Shown: piece after piece, positions 34,404-43,288 of the stretch
How positions within the stretch are numbered: position 1 is the stretch's first letter
Layout of the letters: every line of letters starts with the position of its first letter
Source: Streptomyces sp. SirexAA-E
Lineage (GTDB): Bacteria > Actinomycetota > Actinomycetes > Streptomycetales > Streptomycetaceae
DNA length: 64,000 nucleotides
Reading direction: 5' to 3'
NCBI RefSeq assembly: GCF_000177195.2
Contig: NC_015953.1
Span: 1,736,001-1,800,000 of the forward strand
Position numbers and translations under genes: made by a program
The notes under the pieces: model-generated
Seen by the model: only the letters and a program-made list of their open reading frames with translations
Databases searched by the model: none
What the model was told of the DNA's origin: nothing

Positions 34404-35378
34404 TCAGGAGAGGTGGACCCGGACCTCGTTGGCCGCCTCGTCGCCGTACGCCTTGGTGAAGCGGTCCATGAAGTGGGTGCGGCGCAGGGTGTACTCCTGG
34501 GTGCCGACCGTCTCGATGACCAGGGTCGCGAGCATGCAGCCGACCTGCGCGGCACGCTCCAGGCCGACGCCCCAGGCCAGACCCGAGAGGAACCCGGCAC
34601 GGAAGGCGTCGCCGACGCCGGTGGGGTCGGCCTTGCGCTCCTCCTCGGCGCAGCCGACCTCGATCGGGTCCTGGCCGGCACGCTCGATACGGACGCCGCG
34701 GGCGCCGAGGGTGGTGACCCGGTGGCCGACCTTGGAGAGGATCTCCTCGTCGCTCCAGCCGGTCTTGGACTCGATGAGCCCCTTCTCGTACTCGTTGGAG
34801 AAGAGGTAGGTGGCACCGTCGAGGAGGGTGCGGATCTCCTCGCCGTCCATCCGCGCGATCTGCTGCGAGAAGTCCGCCGCGAACGGGATGGACCGGGCGC
34901 GGCACTCCTCGGTGTGGCGGAGCATCGCCTCGGGGTCGTCGGCGCCGATGGAGACGAGGTCGATGCCTCCGACGCGCTCGGCGACGCTCTGCAGCTCGAT
35001 GAGCCGGGCCTCGCTCATCGCACCCGTGTAGAAGGAGCCGATCTGGTTGTGATCGGCGTCCGTGGTGCAGACGAAGCGCGCGGTGTGCAGGACCTCGGAG
35101 ATCCGGACCGAGTCCGTGTCGACGCCGTGCCGGTCGAGCCAGGCGCGGTAGTCGTCGAAGTCGGCCCCGGCGGCGCCGACCAGGATCGGGCGGGTGCCGA
35201 GGATGCCCATACCGAAGGCGATGTTGGCGCCGACGCCGCCGCGGCGTACGTCGAGGTTGTCGACCAGGAAGGAGAGCGAGACCGTGTGCAGCTGGTCCGC
35301 GACGAGCTGGTCGGTGAACCTGCCGGGGAAGGTCATCAGATGGTCGGTGGCGATGGAGCCGGTGACTGCAATGCGCAC
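34404..35378 (-). CDS. adoK: Adenosine kinase, PfkB family (AdoK-like)
   Basis: A 324-residue ribokinase-fold enzyme, expected to phosphorylate adenosine to AMP. The N-terminal block AVTGSIATDHLM, GGVGANIAFGMG, the catalytic DPTGVGDAFRAGF near residue 255 and the overall length closely match Mycobacterium tuberculosis AdoK (Rv2202c, 324 residues as I recall it), which also adjoins ctaC. Older annotations call this family carbohydrate kinase (CbhK), so sugar specificity cannot be wholly excluded. It is convergent with the desulfurase gene; the 50 bases between hold three GGGCCGGTCYC repeats that may stop transcription. Confidence 0.88.
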   Translation of the reverse strand: MRIAVTGSIATDHLMTFPGRFTDQLVADQLHTVSLSFLVDNLDVRRGGVGANIAFGMGILGTRPILVGAAGADFDDYRAWLDRHGVDTDSVRISEVLHTARFVCTTDADHNQIGSFYTGAMSEARLIELQSVAERVGGIDLVSIGADDPEAMLRHTEECRARSIPFAADFSQQIARMDGEEIRTLLDGATYLFSNEYEKGLIESKTGWSDEEILSKVGHRVTTLGARGVRIERAGQDPIEVGCAEEERKADPTGVGDAFRAGFLSGLAWGVGLERAAQVGCMLATLVIETVGTQEYTLRRTHFMDRFTKAYGDEAANEVRVHLS

Positions 35379-35547
35379 GGGAAGGCTGCTCCTGCGGAAG
35401 GCGAAGGGACCGCGGGAACGAACCCTCCGGGACGGCGTGACAGTTCACGCTACCCGGTGGGGCCCGCCGGCCACCCGGTGCCGCCACCCGAAGGGAAAAG
35501 GGAAAACTACCCGATAGTAGGGCTTTCTGCCCGACCATGGTCGTGCG

Positions 35548-35553
35548 TACGGT
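35548..35553 (+). promoter_or_regulatory. Candidate -10 box of leaderless small gene
   Basis: TACGGT, six bases before the ATG at 35560. No ribosome-binding site is seen. Confidence 0.45.
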
Positions 35554-35559
35554 GCGGTT

Positions 35560-35769
35560 ATGCCGAACGACATCGCTCCGCGTGAGTCCGAGATGAGCCT
35601 GGCCGAGCTTCGTGGTGACTGCGCGCGTATGGCGCCGCACTGGGTCGCCGCCACGAAGACCGTCACGAAGGCCGCCGCCGTGCCGTCGCGGCCGTCCCTG
35701 ATCCACGGGGTCACGGTCCCGCCCTCCTCGGCCCGGCTCGTCGACGCCATGCCGGAGTACGGGGACTGA
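35560..35769 (+). CDS. Small protein of unknown function (69 residues)
   Basis: No domain is recognised. The product MPNDIAPRESEMSLAELRGD onward has a short acidic helix and then a basic, Ala/Thr/Pro-rich part with no membrane segment. Support for a real gene is the ATG start six bases after a TACGGT box, and GC-rich third positions. Length is near the limit of reading, and the opposite strand is open here too. It lies 105 bases before the exported protein gene in the same direction. Confidence 0.5.
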   Translation: MPNDIAPRESEMSLAELRGDCARMAPHWVAATKTVTKAAAVPSRPSLIHGVTVPPSSARLVDAMPEYGD

Positions 35770-35874
35770 CCCGGCCCCCGCGGTGGAACCGCACGCTCCC
35801 GCGCCCCGTCCCATCGCCGTCCCCGCCGGGGACGGCGATACGCGAGTGACGGCCTTGCACGAAGGAGCGATCCG

Positions 35875-37335
35875 GTGAGCACCGAGCAACCCGAGAAGGA
35901 CGTGACCGGCCCGCGACGGCGGCGTTCCCCGCTGGCGGTGGTCTCGGTGGCGGCGGCGGTCCTGCTGGCGGGGGGCGGCGCCGCGTACTGGGCGTCCACG
36001 CCTCAGGGCCGGGCCGCACCCGCCTCCGACGGGACCGCGCCTCCCCCGCTCGCGCTCGGCCTCCCGGCCGAGGACCCGGCGGCGCCCGCGCCGGGCATCG
36101 CCGTGGGCGAGCCGGACCCGAACGACGGCCGGACCGTCTACCGCGCGGCGGGCGAACTGCCGAAGGGACCGGCCGAGGCCGCCGTGCACCGGGCGACGGG
36201 TGCGGTGACGGCCGAGGACGTGACGCGTCTGGCCTCGGCCCTCGGACTGCCGGGCACCCCGAGGACCGAGGGGGCCGCGTGGACGGTGGGTGTCGACGGT
36301 GACGGGTCCGGGCCGTTCCTGCGGGTGACCAAGCAGGCGCCGGGCGCCTGGACCTTCGCACGGTACGGCTCGGGCGGCCCGGACGCCTGCGAGTCGGCGT
36401 CCGCCTGCGCCAAGCCCTCCTCGAAGGCCGGATCCGGCTCCGGTGCACCGGTGGACGACCCGGTGAGCGAGAAGGCCGCCCGGACCGCGGCCGCCCCGGT
36501 GCTCAAGGCCGTGGGTCAGGACGGCGCGGCGCTCGACACGCGCCAGCTGATGGGTTCCGTACGCGTCGTGAACGCCGACCCGGTGGTGGGAGGGCTGCCG
36601 ACGTACGGCTGGTCGACGGGGATCCAGGTGGGACCCGGCGGCGAGATCGTCGGTGGCAGTGGGCACCTGAAGTCCCTGGCGAAGGGCGACAGCTATCCGC
36701 TGGTCGGCGCCCGGGCGGCACTGGACCGGCTGAACGCGGAGAGCCGGCCGGGCGCGAAGCCCGGCATCGGCGGCTGCGCCACCTCCGTACCGCTGGAGGA
36801 CGACGCCTCCTCGGCCGCGGTCGACTGCGCCTCACGGAGCGGTTCGCCGCGGACGGCCACGATGACGGTCGAGAAGGCGGTGCTGGGGTTGTCCGCCCGG
36901 TACGCCGACGGCGAGCAGTTGCTCGTCCCCTCGTGGCTCTTCTCGGTACGGCCGGACGACGGCGGAGCCGCGTACACGGCGGTCCGGATCGCGGTGGACC
37001 CGGCGTTCCTGACCGAGGAGGGCGCCCGCCCGACGGACGGGACCGGCTCCGGCACGGGGGACACGACCACCGGGGAGCGCCGGATCCTCTCGTACGGTGC
37101 GGACGGCCGGACCCTGGACGTGACGTTCTGGGGCGGGGCGTGCAGCACGTACGAGGTCCATGCCACGGAGGACGGCTCGACGGTCCGGGTGACGGTCGGC
37201 GAGTCGAACCCGGACCCCGGCAAGGCCTGTGTCCTGATCGCCGAGGAGCTGACCCGGACGGTGACGCTGGACGCGCCGCTGGGTGACCGGAAGGTGGTCG
37301 ACGCGGGGTCCGGCGCCACCGTGCCGCGTACCTGA
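35875..37335 (+). CDS. Large membrane-anchored extracytoplasmic protein of unknown function
   Basis: A 486-residue protein with a charged N-terminus (about 18 residues), one hydrophobic segment (LAVVSVAAAVLLAGGGAAYW) and a long extracytoplasmic domain. The domain is rich in Gly, Asp and Thr, with paired Cys (DACESASACAK; GGCATSVP to VDCASRS; GGACSTYE to GKACVL) suggesting disulfides. No catalytic motif is seen. Streptomyces annotations often call it large membrane protein. GTG start with GAAGGAG upstream. A strong hairpin follows. Confidence 0.8.
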   Translation: MSTEQPEKDVTGPRRRRSPLAVVSVAAAVLLAGGGAAYWASTPQGRAAPASDGTAPPPLALGLPAEDPAAPAPGIAVGEPDPNDGRTVYRAAGELPKGPAEAAVHRATGAVTAEDVTRLASALGLPGTPRTEGAAWTVGVDGDGSGPFLRVTKQAPGAWTFARYGSGGPDACESASACAKPSSKAGSGSGAPVDDPVSEKAARTAAAPVLKAVGQDGAALDTRQLMGSVRVVNADPVVGGLPTYGWSTGIQVGPGGEIVGGSGHLKSLAKGDSYPLVGARAALDRLNAESRPGAKPGIGGCATSVPLEDDASSAAVDCASRSGSPRTATMTVEKAVLGLSARYADGEQLLVPSWLFSVRPDDGGAAYTAVRIAVDPAFLTEEGARPTDGTGSGTGDTTTGERRILSYGADGRTLDVTFWGGACSTYEVHATEDGSTVRVTVGESNPDPGKACVLIAEELTRTVTLDAPLGDRKVVDAGSGATVPRT

Positions 37336-37360
37336 CGGCGGCCCGTCCCCTCGTCCGCAC

Positions 37361-37406
37361 ACGACAGCGGCGGCGCTTCCCGGCCGGGAGGCGCCGCCGC
37401 TGTCGT
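37361..37406. terminator. Bidirectional terminator
   Basis: A perfect 16-bp outer stem (ACGACAGCGGCGGCGC and complement) that continues, with one G-U pair, into an inner CCCGGCCGGG. It lies between the exported-protein gene and convergent erpA. Confidence 0.9.
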
Positions 37407-37413
37407 AGGCAGG

Positions 37414-37770
37414 TCAGCTGAAGGAGTCGCCGCAGGCGCAGGAACCGGTGGCGTTCGGGTTGTCGATCGTGAAGCCCTGCTTCTCGATGGTGTCCACGAA
37501 GTCGACCGAGGCGCCGCCCAGGTACGGAGCGCTCATCCGGTCGGTGACGACCTTGACGCCGCCGAAGTCCTTCACGACGTCCCCGTCGAGCGAGCGCTCG
37601 TCGAAGAAGAGCTGGTAGCGCAGGCCGGAGCAGCCTCCGGGCTGGACGGCGACGCGCAGCGCGAGGTCGTCCCGGCCCTCCTGCTCCAGCAGGGCCTTGA
37701 CCTTGGCTGCGGCGGCGTCGGACAGGAGGATGCCGTCGCTCACGGTGGTGGTCTCGTCCGATACGGACAT
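37414..37770 (-). CDS. erpA: Iron-sulfur cluster insertion protein ErpA (A-type carrier)
   Basis: A 118-residue HesB/IscA-family carrier that delivers Fe-S clusters to target enzymes. The three ligand Cys are in QPGGCSGLRY near residue 47 and in SCACGDSF at the C-terminus (CxC). The length is typical. It is divergent from nadA, 230 bases away; NadA is a 4Fe-4S enzyme, so the placement is meaningful, though shared regulation is an inference. Confidence 0.94.
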   Translation of the reverse strand: MSVSDETTTVSDGILLSDAAAAKVKALLEQEGRDDLALRVAVQPGGCSGLRYQLFFDERSLDGDVVKDFGGVKVVTDRMSAPYLGGASVDFVDTIEKQGFTIDNPNATGSCACGDSFS

Positions 37771-37917
37771 CTGCTTCTCTCCCGGGTTGTACGGACTGCT
37801 TGCCGACGGTGCAAACCGTCAGGGCCGCGGATTCATTCCGCGCCACGCGCGTATCTCTCCCCCTCATGCTCGCACACCACCCCTGCCGGGGGATGCGTCA
37901 CATCGACGCTATCGGCA

Positions 37918-37947
37918 TCGTCAAGCCGGTGTGCAGCGGGTTATGAT
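37918..37947 (+). promoter_or_regulatory. nadA promoter
   Basis: TCGTCA, an 18-base spacer and TATGAT (37942-37947), a good -10. Transcription would start near 37954, about 47 bases before the GTG. Confidence 0.6.
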
Positions 37948-37966
37948 AGATAACGTCAATTAGACG
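37940..37966. promoter_or_regulatory. Two adjoining palindromes at the nadA promoter
   Basis: GTTAT-N5-ATAAC (37940-37954) covers the -10 box and CGTC-AATTA-GACG (37954-37966) the expected transcription start. These are candidate operators for an NAD-pathway repressor such as NrtR; the assignment is an inference. Confidence 0.5.
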
Positions 37967-38000
37967 AAAACTCGTCAGCAGAAAAGAAAGGGTGCGTGTC

Positions 38001-39179
38001 GTGACCACCGCCCAGCCCCTGGACGTCCAGCCGACCCCTCTCGCCCTTCTGCTCCTCGGCCGTGACGCCGACCCGCGCAGCGAGCGCGGCGTCGAGTGCC
38101 CCGGTGACCTTCCCTCCCCGTCCGACCCGGACCTGGTGGAACGTGCCCGTGCCGCGAAGGAGAAGCTCGGGGACAAGGTGTTCGTGCTCGGCCACCACTA
38201 CCAGCGCGACGAGGTCATCCAGTTCGCCGACGTCACCGGCGACTCCTTCAAGCTCGCCCGGGACGCGGCGGCACGGCCCGAGGCGGAGTACATCGTCTTC
38301 TGCGGCGTGCACTTCATGGCCGAGTCGGCGGACATCCTGACGGGTGACGACCAGAAGGTCGTGCTCCCCGACCTGGCGGCGGGCTGCTCGATGGCGGACA
38401 TGGCCACCGCCGAACAGGTCGCCGAGTGCTGGGACGTGCTGACCGACGCGGGCGTCGCGGACCAGGTGGTGCCCGTCTCGTACATGAACTCCTCCGCCGA
38501 CATCAAGGCCTTCACCGGTCGGCACGGCGGCACGATCTGCACCTCGTCCAACGCGGAGCGGGCCCTGGAGTGGGCCTTCGAGCAGGGCGAGAAGGTGCTG
38601 TTCCTGCCCGACCAGCATCTGGGGCGGAACACCGCCGTGCGCGACATGGGGATGTCGCTGGAGGACTGCGTCCTCTACAACCCGCACAAGCCGAACGGCG
38701 GTCTGAGCGCCGAGGAGCTGCGGAACGCGAAGATGATCCTGTGGCGCGGGCACTGCTCGGTGCACGGCCGCTTCTCCGTGGAGTCCGTGAACGACGTCCG
38801 CGAGCGCATCCCGGGTGTCAACGTGCTGGTGCACCCGGAGTGCAGGCACGAGGTCGTGGCGGCCGCGGACCACGTGGGTTCGACCGAGTACATCATCAAG
38901 GCCCTGGAGGCGGCCCCGGCCGGCTCGAAGTGGGCGATCGGTACGGAACTCAACCTGGTGCGCCGGCTGGCGAACCGTTTCGCCGCTGAGGACAAGGAGA
39001 TCGTCTTCCTCGACAAGACGGTCTGCTTCTGCTCGACGATGAACCGCATCGACCTGCCGCACCTGGTGTGGACGCTGGAGTCGCTGGCCGAGGGCAACCT
39101 GGTCAACCGGATCCAGGTGGACCCGGAGACCGAGAAGTACGCGAAGCTGGCGCTGGAACGGATGCTGGCGCTGCCGTAA
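38001..39179 (+). CDS. nadA: Quinolinate synthase
   Basis: A 392-residue 4Fe-4S enzyme condensing iminoaspartate with dihydroxyacetone phosphate to quinolinate, for NAD. LGHHYQRDEVIQFAD near residue 58 is the substrate-binding block. Candidate cluster Cys lie in VFCGVHFMAE, HPECRHEV and the C-terminal TVCFCSTMN. The start at GTG 38001 has AAAGG ten bases upstream; the GTG nine bases earlier is too close to it. No nadB or nadC follows in the window; a very strong terminator closes the gene. Confidence 0.94.
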   Translation: MTTAQPLDVQPTPLALLLLGRDADPRSERGVECPGDLPSPSDPDLVERARAAKEKLGDKVFVLGHHYQRDEVIQFADVTGDSFKLARDAAARPEAEYIVFCGVHFMAESADILTGDDQKVVLPDLAAGCSMADMATAEQVAECWDVLTDAGVADQVVPVSYMNSSADIKAFTGRHGGTICTSSNAERALEWAFEQGEKVLFLPDQHLGRNTAVRDMGMSLEDCVLYNPHKPNGGLSAEELRNAKMILWRGHCSVHGRFSVESVNDVRERIPGVNVLVHPECRHEVVAAADHVGSTEYIIKALEAAPAGSKWAIGTELNLVRRLANRFAAEDKEIVFLDKTVCFCSTMNRIDLPHLVWTLESLAEGNLVNRIQVDPETEKYAKLALERMLALP

Positions 39180-39202
39180 GGCGCGCACACGCTCCGAGGA
39201 CA

Positions 39203-39255
39203 CGCACGGGGAAGGCCCCGACGCCGTGGTGCGGCGTCGGGGCCTTCCCCGTGCG
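39203..39255. terminator. Very long perfect terminator
   Basis: A perfect 24-bp stem with loop TGGTG between nadA and the convergent RND pump gene. It overlaps neither coding region. Confidence 0.93.
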
Positions 39256-39268
39256 GTGGGACGGCCCG

Positions 39269-42200
39269 TCAGGCCTTCGCGGGCTCCGGCTCGTCGGAGG
39301 TGGCTTCCTCCGGTGCCCCCGGGGCCGCCTCGCCGGACCGCGCCGCGCGCTTGGCCGCCTTCCCCTCGGCGCGCCGCTCCTTGCGGAGCTCGACCATCGC
39401 GTAGAGCGTCGGCACCAGGAGCAGGGTCAGCAGCGTCGAGGAGATCAGACCGCCGATCACCACGACCGCCAGCGGCTGCGAGATGAAGCCTCCCTCGCCC
39501 GTGACGCCGAGTGCCATCGGCAGCAGGGCGAAGATCGTGGCCAGGGCCGTCATCAGGATCGGGCGCAGACGGTGGCGGCCGCCCTCCAGGACCGCCTCGA
39601 CGACGCCCATGCCCTGCGCCCGGTACTGGTTGATGAGGTCGATCAGCACGATGGCGTTGGTCACCACGATGCCGATCAGCATCAGCATGCCGATCATCGC
39701 CGGGACGCCCATCGGGGTGCCGGTGACGATGAGGAGGCCGAGCGCACCCGTCGCGGCGAACGGGATGGAGACCAGCAGGATCAGCGGCTGGATCAGCGAC
39801 CGGAAGGTGGCGACCAGCAGCATGAACACGATCGCGATGGCCGCCAGCATGGCGAGGCCCAGCTTGACGAAGGCGTCGTCCTGGTCCTGCGTGACACCGC
39901 CGATGGTCGCGGTGGCGCCCTCCGGGAGGTCCAGGGCGTCGATCTTCGTCTGGAGCGAGGCGCTCACCGCCCCGGTGTTGTCACCGGTCGGCTTGGCGGT
40001 GACCGTCGCCGCGCGCTGTCCGTCGATCCGGGTCATCGAGACCGGGCCGGGGACGAGCTCCACGTCGGCGATCTGCCCGAGCTTCACCGGCCCGAGGGGC
40101 AGGTTCTCCAGCTCGGCCATGGTGGTGGCGGGGTGCGAGGACTTGACGACGACGTCGCGCTCGGTGTCGTCCATGACCGCCTTGCCGGACGGGGTGCCGC
40201 GCACCGCACCGGCCACGACCGCGCCGAGGGTGGTCTGGTCGAAGCCCGCGTCCGCGGCCTTGTCGTTGGCCTTGACGGAGATCCGCGGGACGCTCTGCGC
40301 CAGGTCGCTCTGGACGTCGGTGACGTCCTTGAGCGTCGCGACCTCCTTGCGCACCATCTCGGACGCCTTCTTCAGGACGTCGCCGTCGGCGGCCTTGACG
40401 ACCACGCTCAGGTCCTGGCTGCCGAAGCCGTCCCCGGCCGCGATCGTCGTGTCGCCGATGCCGTCGAGCTCGCCGAGGGCCTCGTCGATCCGCTTCTCGG
40501 TGGCCTCGTAGTCGGCGGAGTCCTTGAGGGTGATCTGGTACGAGGCCTGGTTGGCGCCCGTACCGCCGCCGAAGGCCGCCATGAAGCCGGACGAGCCCAC
40601 GGTGACCTGGTAGTCCTCGACGCCCTCGTCGGCGGTGAGGACCTTCTCGACCTTCTTCGCGGCCTCGTCGGCCGCCTCCAGGCTGGTGCCGGGGGTCAGC
40701 TCCTGCTTGACGGAGAGGACCTCCTGCTCGCCCGCGTCGAAGAAGTTGGTCTTCAGCAGGGGAGCCATGCCGAACGTGCCGAACAGCACCACGAAGGCGA
40801 TGACGATGCTGGTGACACGGCGCCGGGTGGCGAAGCGCAGGACCGGGACGTAGATCCGCTGGAGCCGGCTCGCGGCTTCCTTCTCCTCGGCCTTGCGGCG
40901 GGCCTCCGCCGGATTCTCCTCGGTGCCCTCGGGGGCGCGCAGGAACCAGTACGAGAGGACCGGTACGACGGTGAGGGAGACCAGCAGGGAGGCCAGCAGG
41001 GCCGCCGTGACGGTCAGGGAGAACGAACCGAAGAGCTGGCCGACCATGCCACCGACCAGGCCGATGGGCAGGAAGACCGCGACGGTGGTGAGCGTGGACG
41101 AGGTGACCGCGCCGGCCACCTCCTCGACGGCGGTGATGATCGCCGACCGGCGCTCCTCCCCGTAGCCGAGGTGCCGCTTGATGTTCTCCAGGACCACGAT
41201 CGAGTCGTCGACGACACGGCCGATGGCGATGGTCAGCGCCCCGAGCGTCAGCATGTTCAGCGACAGGTCGCGGGTCCACAGCACGAGCAGCGCGAGGACC
41301 ACGGAGAGCGGGATGGAGACCGCGGTGACCAGCGTGGAGCGGATCGACGCGAGGAAGACCAGGATCACGACGACCGCGAAGACCAGGCCGAGCGCGCCCT
41401 CGGTGGTCAGGCCGGAGATCGCCTTGGAGACCGCGGGGCCCTGGTCCGAGACGACGGTCAGCTCGGCGCCGGCGCCGAGGTCCTTGCGCAGGTCCGGCAG
41501 CAGGTCCTGGACGGCGTCCGAGATGGCGACGGCGCTGCCGTCCTTGTCCATCGTCGCCACGACCGCGAGGCTGGGCCTGCCGTTCGTCCGGGTGATGGAG
41601 ACCGCCGTGGCGGGCTCCTGCTTCACCGTGGCGACGTCCCCGACGCGGACCGGCTTCGCGGGCGTGCCGGGAGCCCCGCCCCCCGCGGAGACCTTGAGGT
41701 CCTCGATCTGCCGGAGCGAGGTGAAGGAACCGCCGACCTGGACGGTGCGGCTCTTGCCCGCCTCGGAGAAGGAGCCGGCCGGGACGGTGGCGCCACCGGC
41801 CTGCAGGGCCTGGGCCAGCGACGCGGCGTTCAGTCCGGCCGCGGCGAGCTTCCCGTCGTCCGGGACGACGGAGATCTGGAGGTCCCGCACACCGTCGACC
41901 GAGACCTGGCCGACGCCGTCGATGTCCTCGATCGCCGGGACGACCGTGCGGTCCAGCTGGTCGGCGAGCGCCTGCTGGTCCTTGTCGGAGGTGACGGCGA
42001 GGACGACGGTCGGGATGTCGTCCGTCGATCCGGCGACGACCTGCGGGTCGACGTCCGTGGGCAGTTGGGCCCGCGCGCGGTTCACGGCCTGCTGGATGTC
42101 GGCGACGAGCTGCTTGGTGCCCTCGTCGCCGAAGTCGAAGGTCGCCATGACGACGGCGTTGCCCTCGCCGGCGGTCGAGGTGATGCCCTCGACGCCGTCG

Positions 42201-42424
42201 ACGGCCTTGATGGCGTTCTCGAGGGGCTCGACGACCTGCTTCTCGACCACATCGGGGGACGCACCCTGGTAGGGGGCCAGCACCGACACCATCGGGAGCT
42301 CGATGGTGGGCAGCAGCTGCTGTTTGAGCTGCGGGATCGCTATGGCTCCGAAGACGAGCGCGACGATCGACATGAGGCCGATCAGCGCCCGTTGCGCGAG
42401 GCTGAATCTGGACAGCCAGGACAT
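39269..42424 (-). CDS. RND-family efflux permease (AcrB/MdtB-like)
   Basis: A 1051-residue proton-driven transporter with twelve membrane helices and two large extracytoplasmic loops (about 35-330 and 560-830), the tandem-repeat layout of RND pumps. GRVVDDSIVVLENIKRHL near residue 400 carries the proton-relay Asp pair of helix 4. GVPAMIGMLMLIGIVVTNAI is the matching part of the second half. A charged tail ends the protein. No membrane-fusion or outer-membrane partner is nearby, as expected in a Gram-positive. The start MSWLSRFSL at 42424 begins at the first helix. The two-component genes upstream in the same direction likely regulate it. Confidence 0.93.
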   Translation of the reverse strand: MSWLSRFSLAQRALIGLMSIVALVFGAIAIPQLKQQLLPTIELPMVSVLAPYQGASPDVVEKQVVEPLENAIKAVDGVEGITSTAGEGNAVVMATFDFGDEGTKQLVADIQQAVNRARAQLPTDVDPQVVAGSTDDIPTVVLAVTSDKDQQALADQLDRTVVPAIEDIDGVGQVSVDGVRDLQISVVPDDGKLAAAGLNAASLAQALQAGGATVPAGSFSEAGKSRTVQVGGSFTSLRQIEDLKVSAGGGAPGTPAKPVRVGDVATVKQEPATAVSITRTNGRPSLAVVATMDKDGSAVAISDAVQDLLPDLRKDLGAGAELTVVSDQGPAVSKAISGLTTEGALGLVFAVVVILVFLASIRSTLVTAVSIPLSVVLALLVLWTRDLSLNMLTLGALTIAIGRVVDDSIVVLENIKRHLGYGEERRSAIITAVEEVAGAVTSSTLTTVAVFLPIGLVGGMVGQLFGSFSLTVTAALLASLLVSLTVVPVLSYWFLRAPEGTEENPAEARRKAEEKEAASRLQRIYVPVLRFATRRRVTSIVIAFVVLFGTFGMAPLLKTNFFDAGEQEVLSVKQELTPGTSLEAADEAAKKVEKVLTADEGVEDYQVTVGSSGFMAAFGGGTGANQASYQITLKDSADYEATEKRIDEALGELDGIGDTTIAAGDGFGSQDLSVVVKAADGDVLKKASEMVRKEVATLKDVTDVQSDLAQSVPRISVKANDKAADAGFDQTTLGAVVAGAVRGTPSGKAVMDDTERDVVVKSSHPATTMAELENLPLGPVKLGQIADVELVPGPVSMTRIDGQRAATVTAKPTGDNTGAVSASLQTKIDALDLPEGATATIGGVTQDQDDAFVKLGLAMLAAIAIVFMLLVATFRSLIQPLILLVSIPFAATGALGLLIVTGTPMGVPAMIGMLMLIGIVVTNAIVLIDLINQYRAQGMGVVEAVLEGGRHRLRPILMTALATIFALLPMALGVTGEGGFISQPLAVVVIGGLISSTLLTLLLVPTLYAMVELRKERRAEGKAAKRAARSGEAAPGAPEEATSDEPEPAKA

Positions 42425-42595
42425 GGGTGGGTCTCTCTTCTGTGGCGTTACGCGGCAGGTGGGCGGCTGTTCGAAGGTCAGGGACACAGCCCGCCCATCT
42501 ACACGATGACGGCTCCCGCCGACGGAATCGTCGGCCCCCGGGTTGCTTTCTCACCCCGCGCATACCGCAGCTGGAGTACGCCCGCTCTCCACCCT

Positions 42596-43288
42596 CTACT
42601 CCACCCGCGGACGCACCAGCCCCGACTCGTAGGCGATGACGACCAGTTGGGCCCGGTCCCGGGCGCCGAGCTTCGCCATGGCCCGGTTCACATGCGTCTT
42701 GACGGTGAGGGGGCTGACGGCCAGCCGTTCGGCGATCTGGTCGTTGGAGTGCCCGCCCGCGACCAGGACGAGTACCTCCCGCTCGCGTCCGGTGAGCGCG
42801 TCGAGCAGCTCGGAGTAGGCGGTGGACCGGCCCAGGTCCCCGTCGGCGTCGGGGGCCTGGGCGAGGAAGGTGGCGATGAGGCCCTTGGTCGCGGCCGGGG
42901 AGAGCAGGGCCTCACCGGCCGCGGCGATCCGGATGGCGTTCAGCAGCTCGTCCGGTTCCGCGCCCTTGCCGAGGAAGCCCGCCGCGCCCGCGCGCAGCGC
43001 CTGGACGACGTACTCGTCCACCTCGAAGGTGGTGAGCATGACGATCCGTACGCCGGCCAGCTCCGGGTCCGCGCTGATCGTCCGGGTCGCGGTGAGCCCG
43101 TCGGTGCCGGGCATCCTGATGTCCATGAGGACCACGTCGACCCCGGTGGAGCGGGCCAGCTCGACGGCCTCCGCACCGTCCGCCGCCTCACCGACGACCC
43201 GCATGTCGGGCTCCGAGTCGACCAGCACCCGGAACGCGCTGCGCAGCAGTGCCTGGTCGTCGGCGAGCAGCACCTTGATCGGCGTCAC
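42596..43288 (-). CDS. NarL/LuxR-type response regulator
   Basis: A 230-residue regulator. The receiver domain has VLLADDQALLRSAF (acidic pair), VVLMDIRMPGTDG (phospho-acceptor Asp near residue 56), MLTTF (Thr) and FLGKGAEPDE (Lys). The C-terminal LuxR helix-turn-helix includes LTGREREVLVLVAGGHSNDQ and KTHVNRAMAKLG. It should bind DNA as a dimer once phosphorylated by the adjacent kinase. It overlaps the kinase gene by four bases and precedes the RND pump gene by 171 bases, a likely target. Confidence 0.94.
   Translation of the reverse strand: MTPIKVLLADDQALLRSAFRVLVDSEPDMRVVGEAADGAEAVELARSTGVDVVLMDIRMPGTDGLTATRTISADPELAGVRIVMLTTFEVDEYVVQALRAGAAGFLGKGAEPDELLNAIRIAAAGEALLSPAATKGLIATFLAQAPDADGDLGRSTAYSELLDALTGREREVLVLVAGGHSNDQIAERLAVSPLTVKTHVNRAMAKLGARDRAQLVVIAYESGLVRPRVE

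Noticed and set aside
35445..35999. A 184-codon minus-strand frame near the adenosine-kinase promoter
   Set aside because: It overlaps the start of the exported-protein gene and the small plus-strand gene, has no ribosome-binding site and is low complexity.
32791..36666. A 1291-codon open frame on the minus strand
   Set aside because: It crosses the desulfurase-TusA, adenosine-kinase and exported-protein genes in wrong frames and has no recognisable domain.
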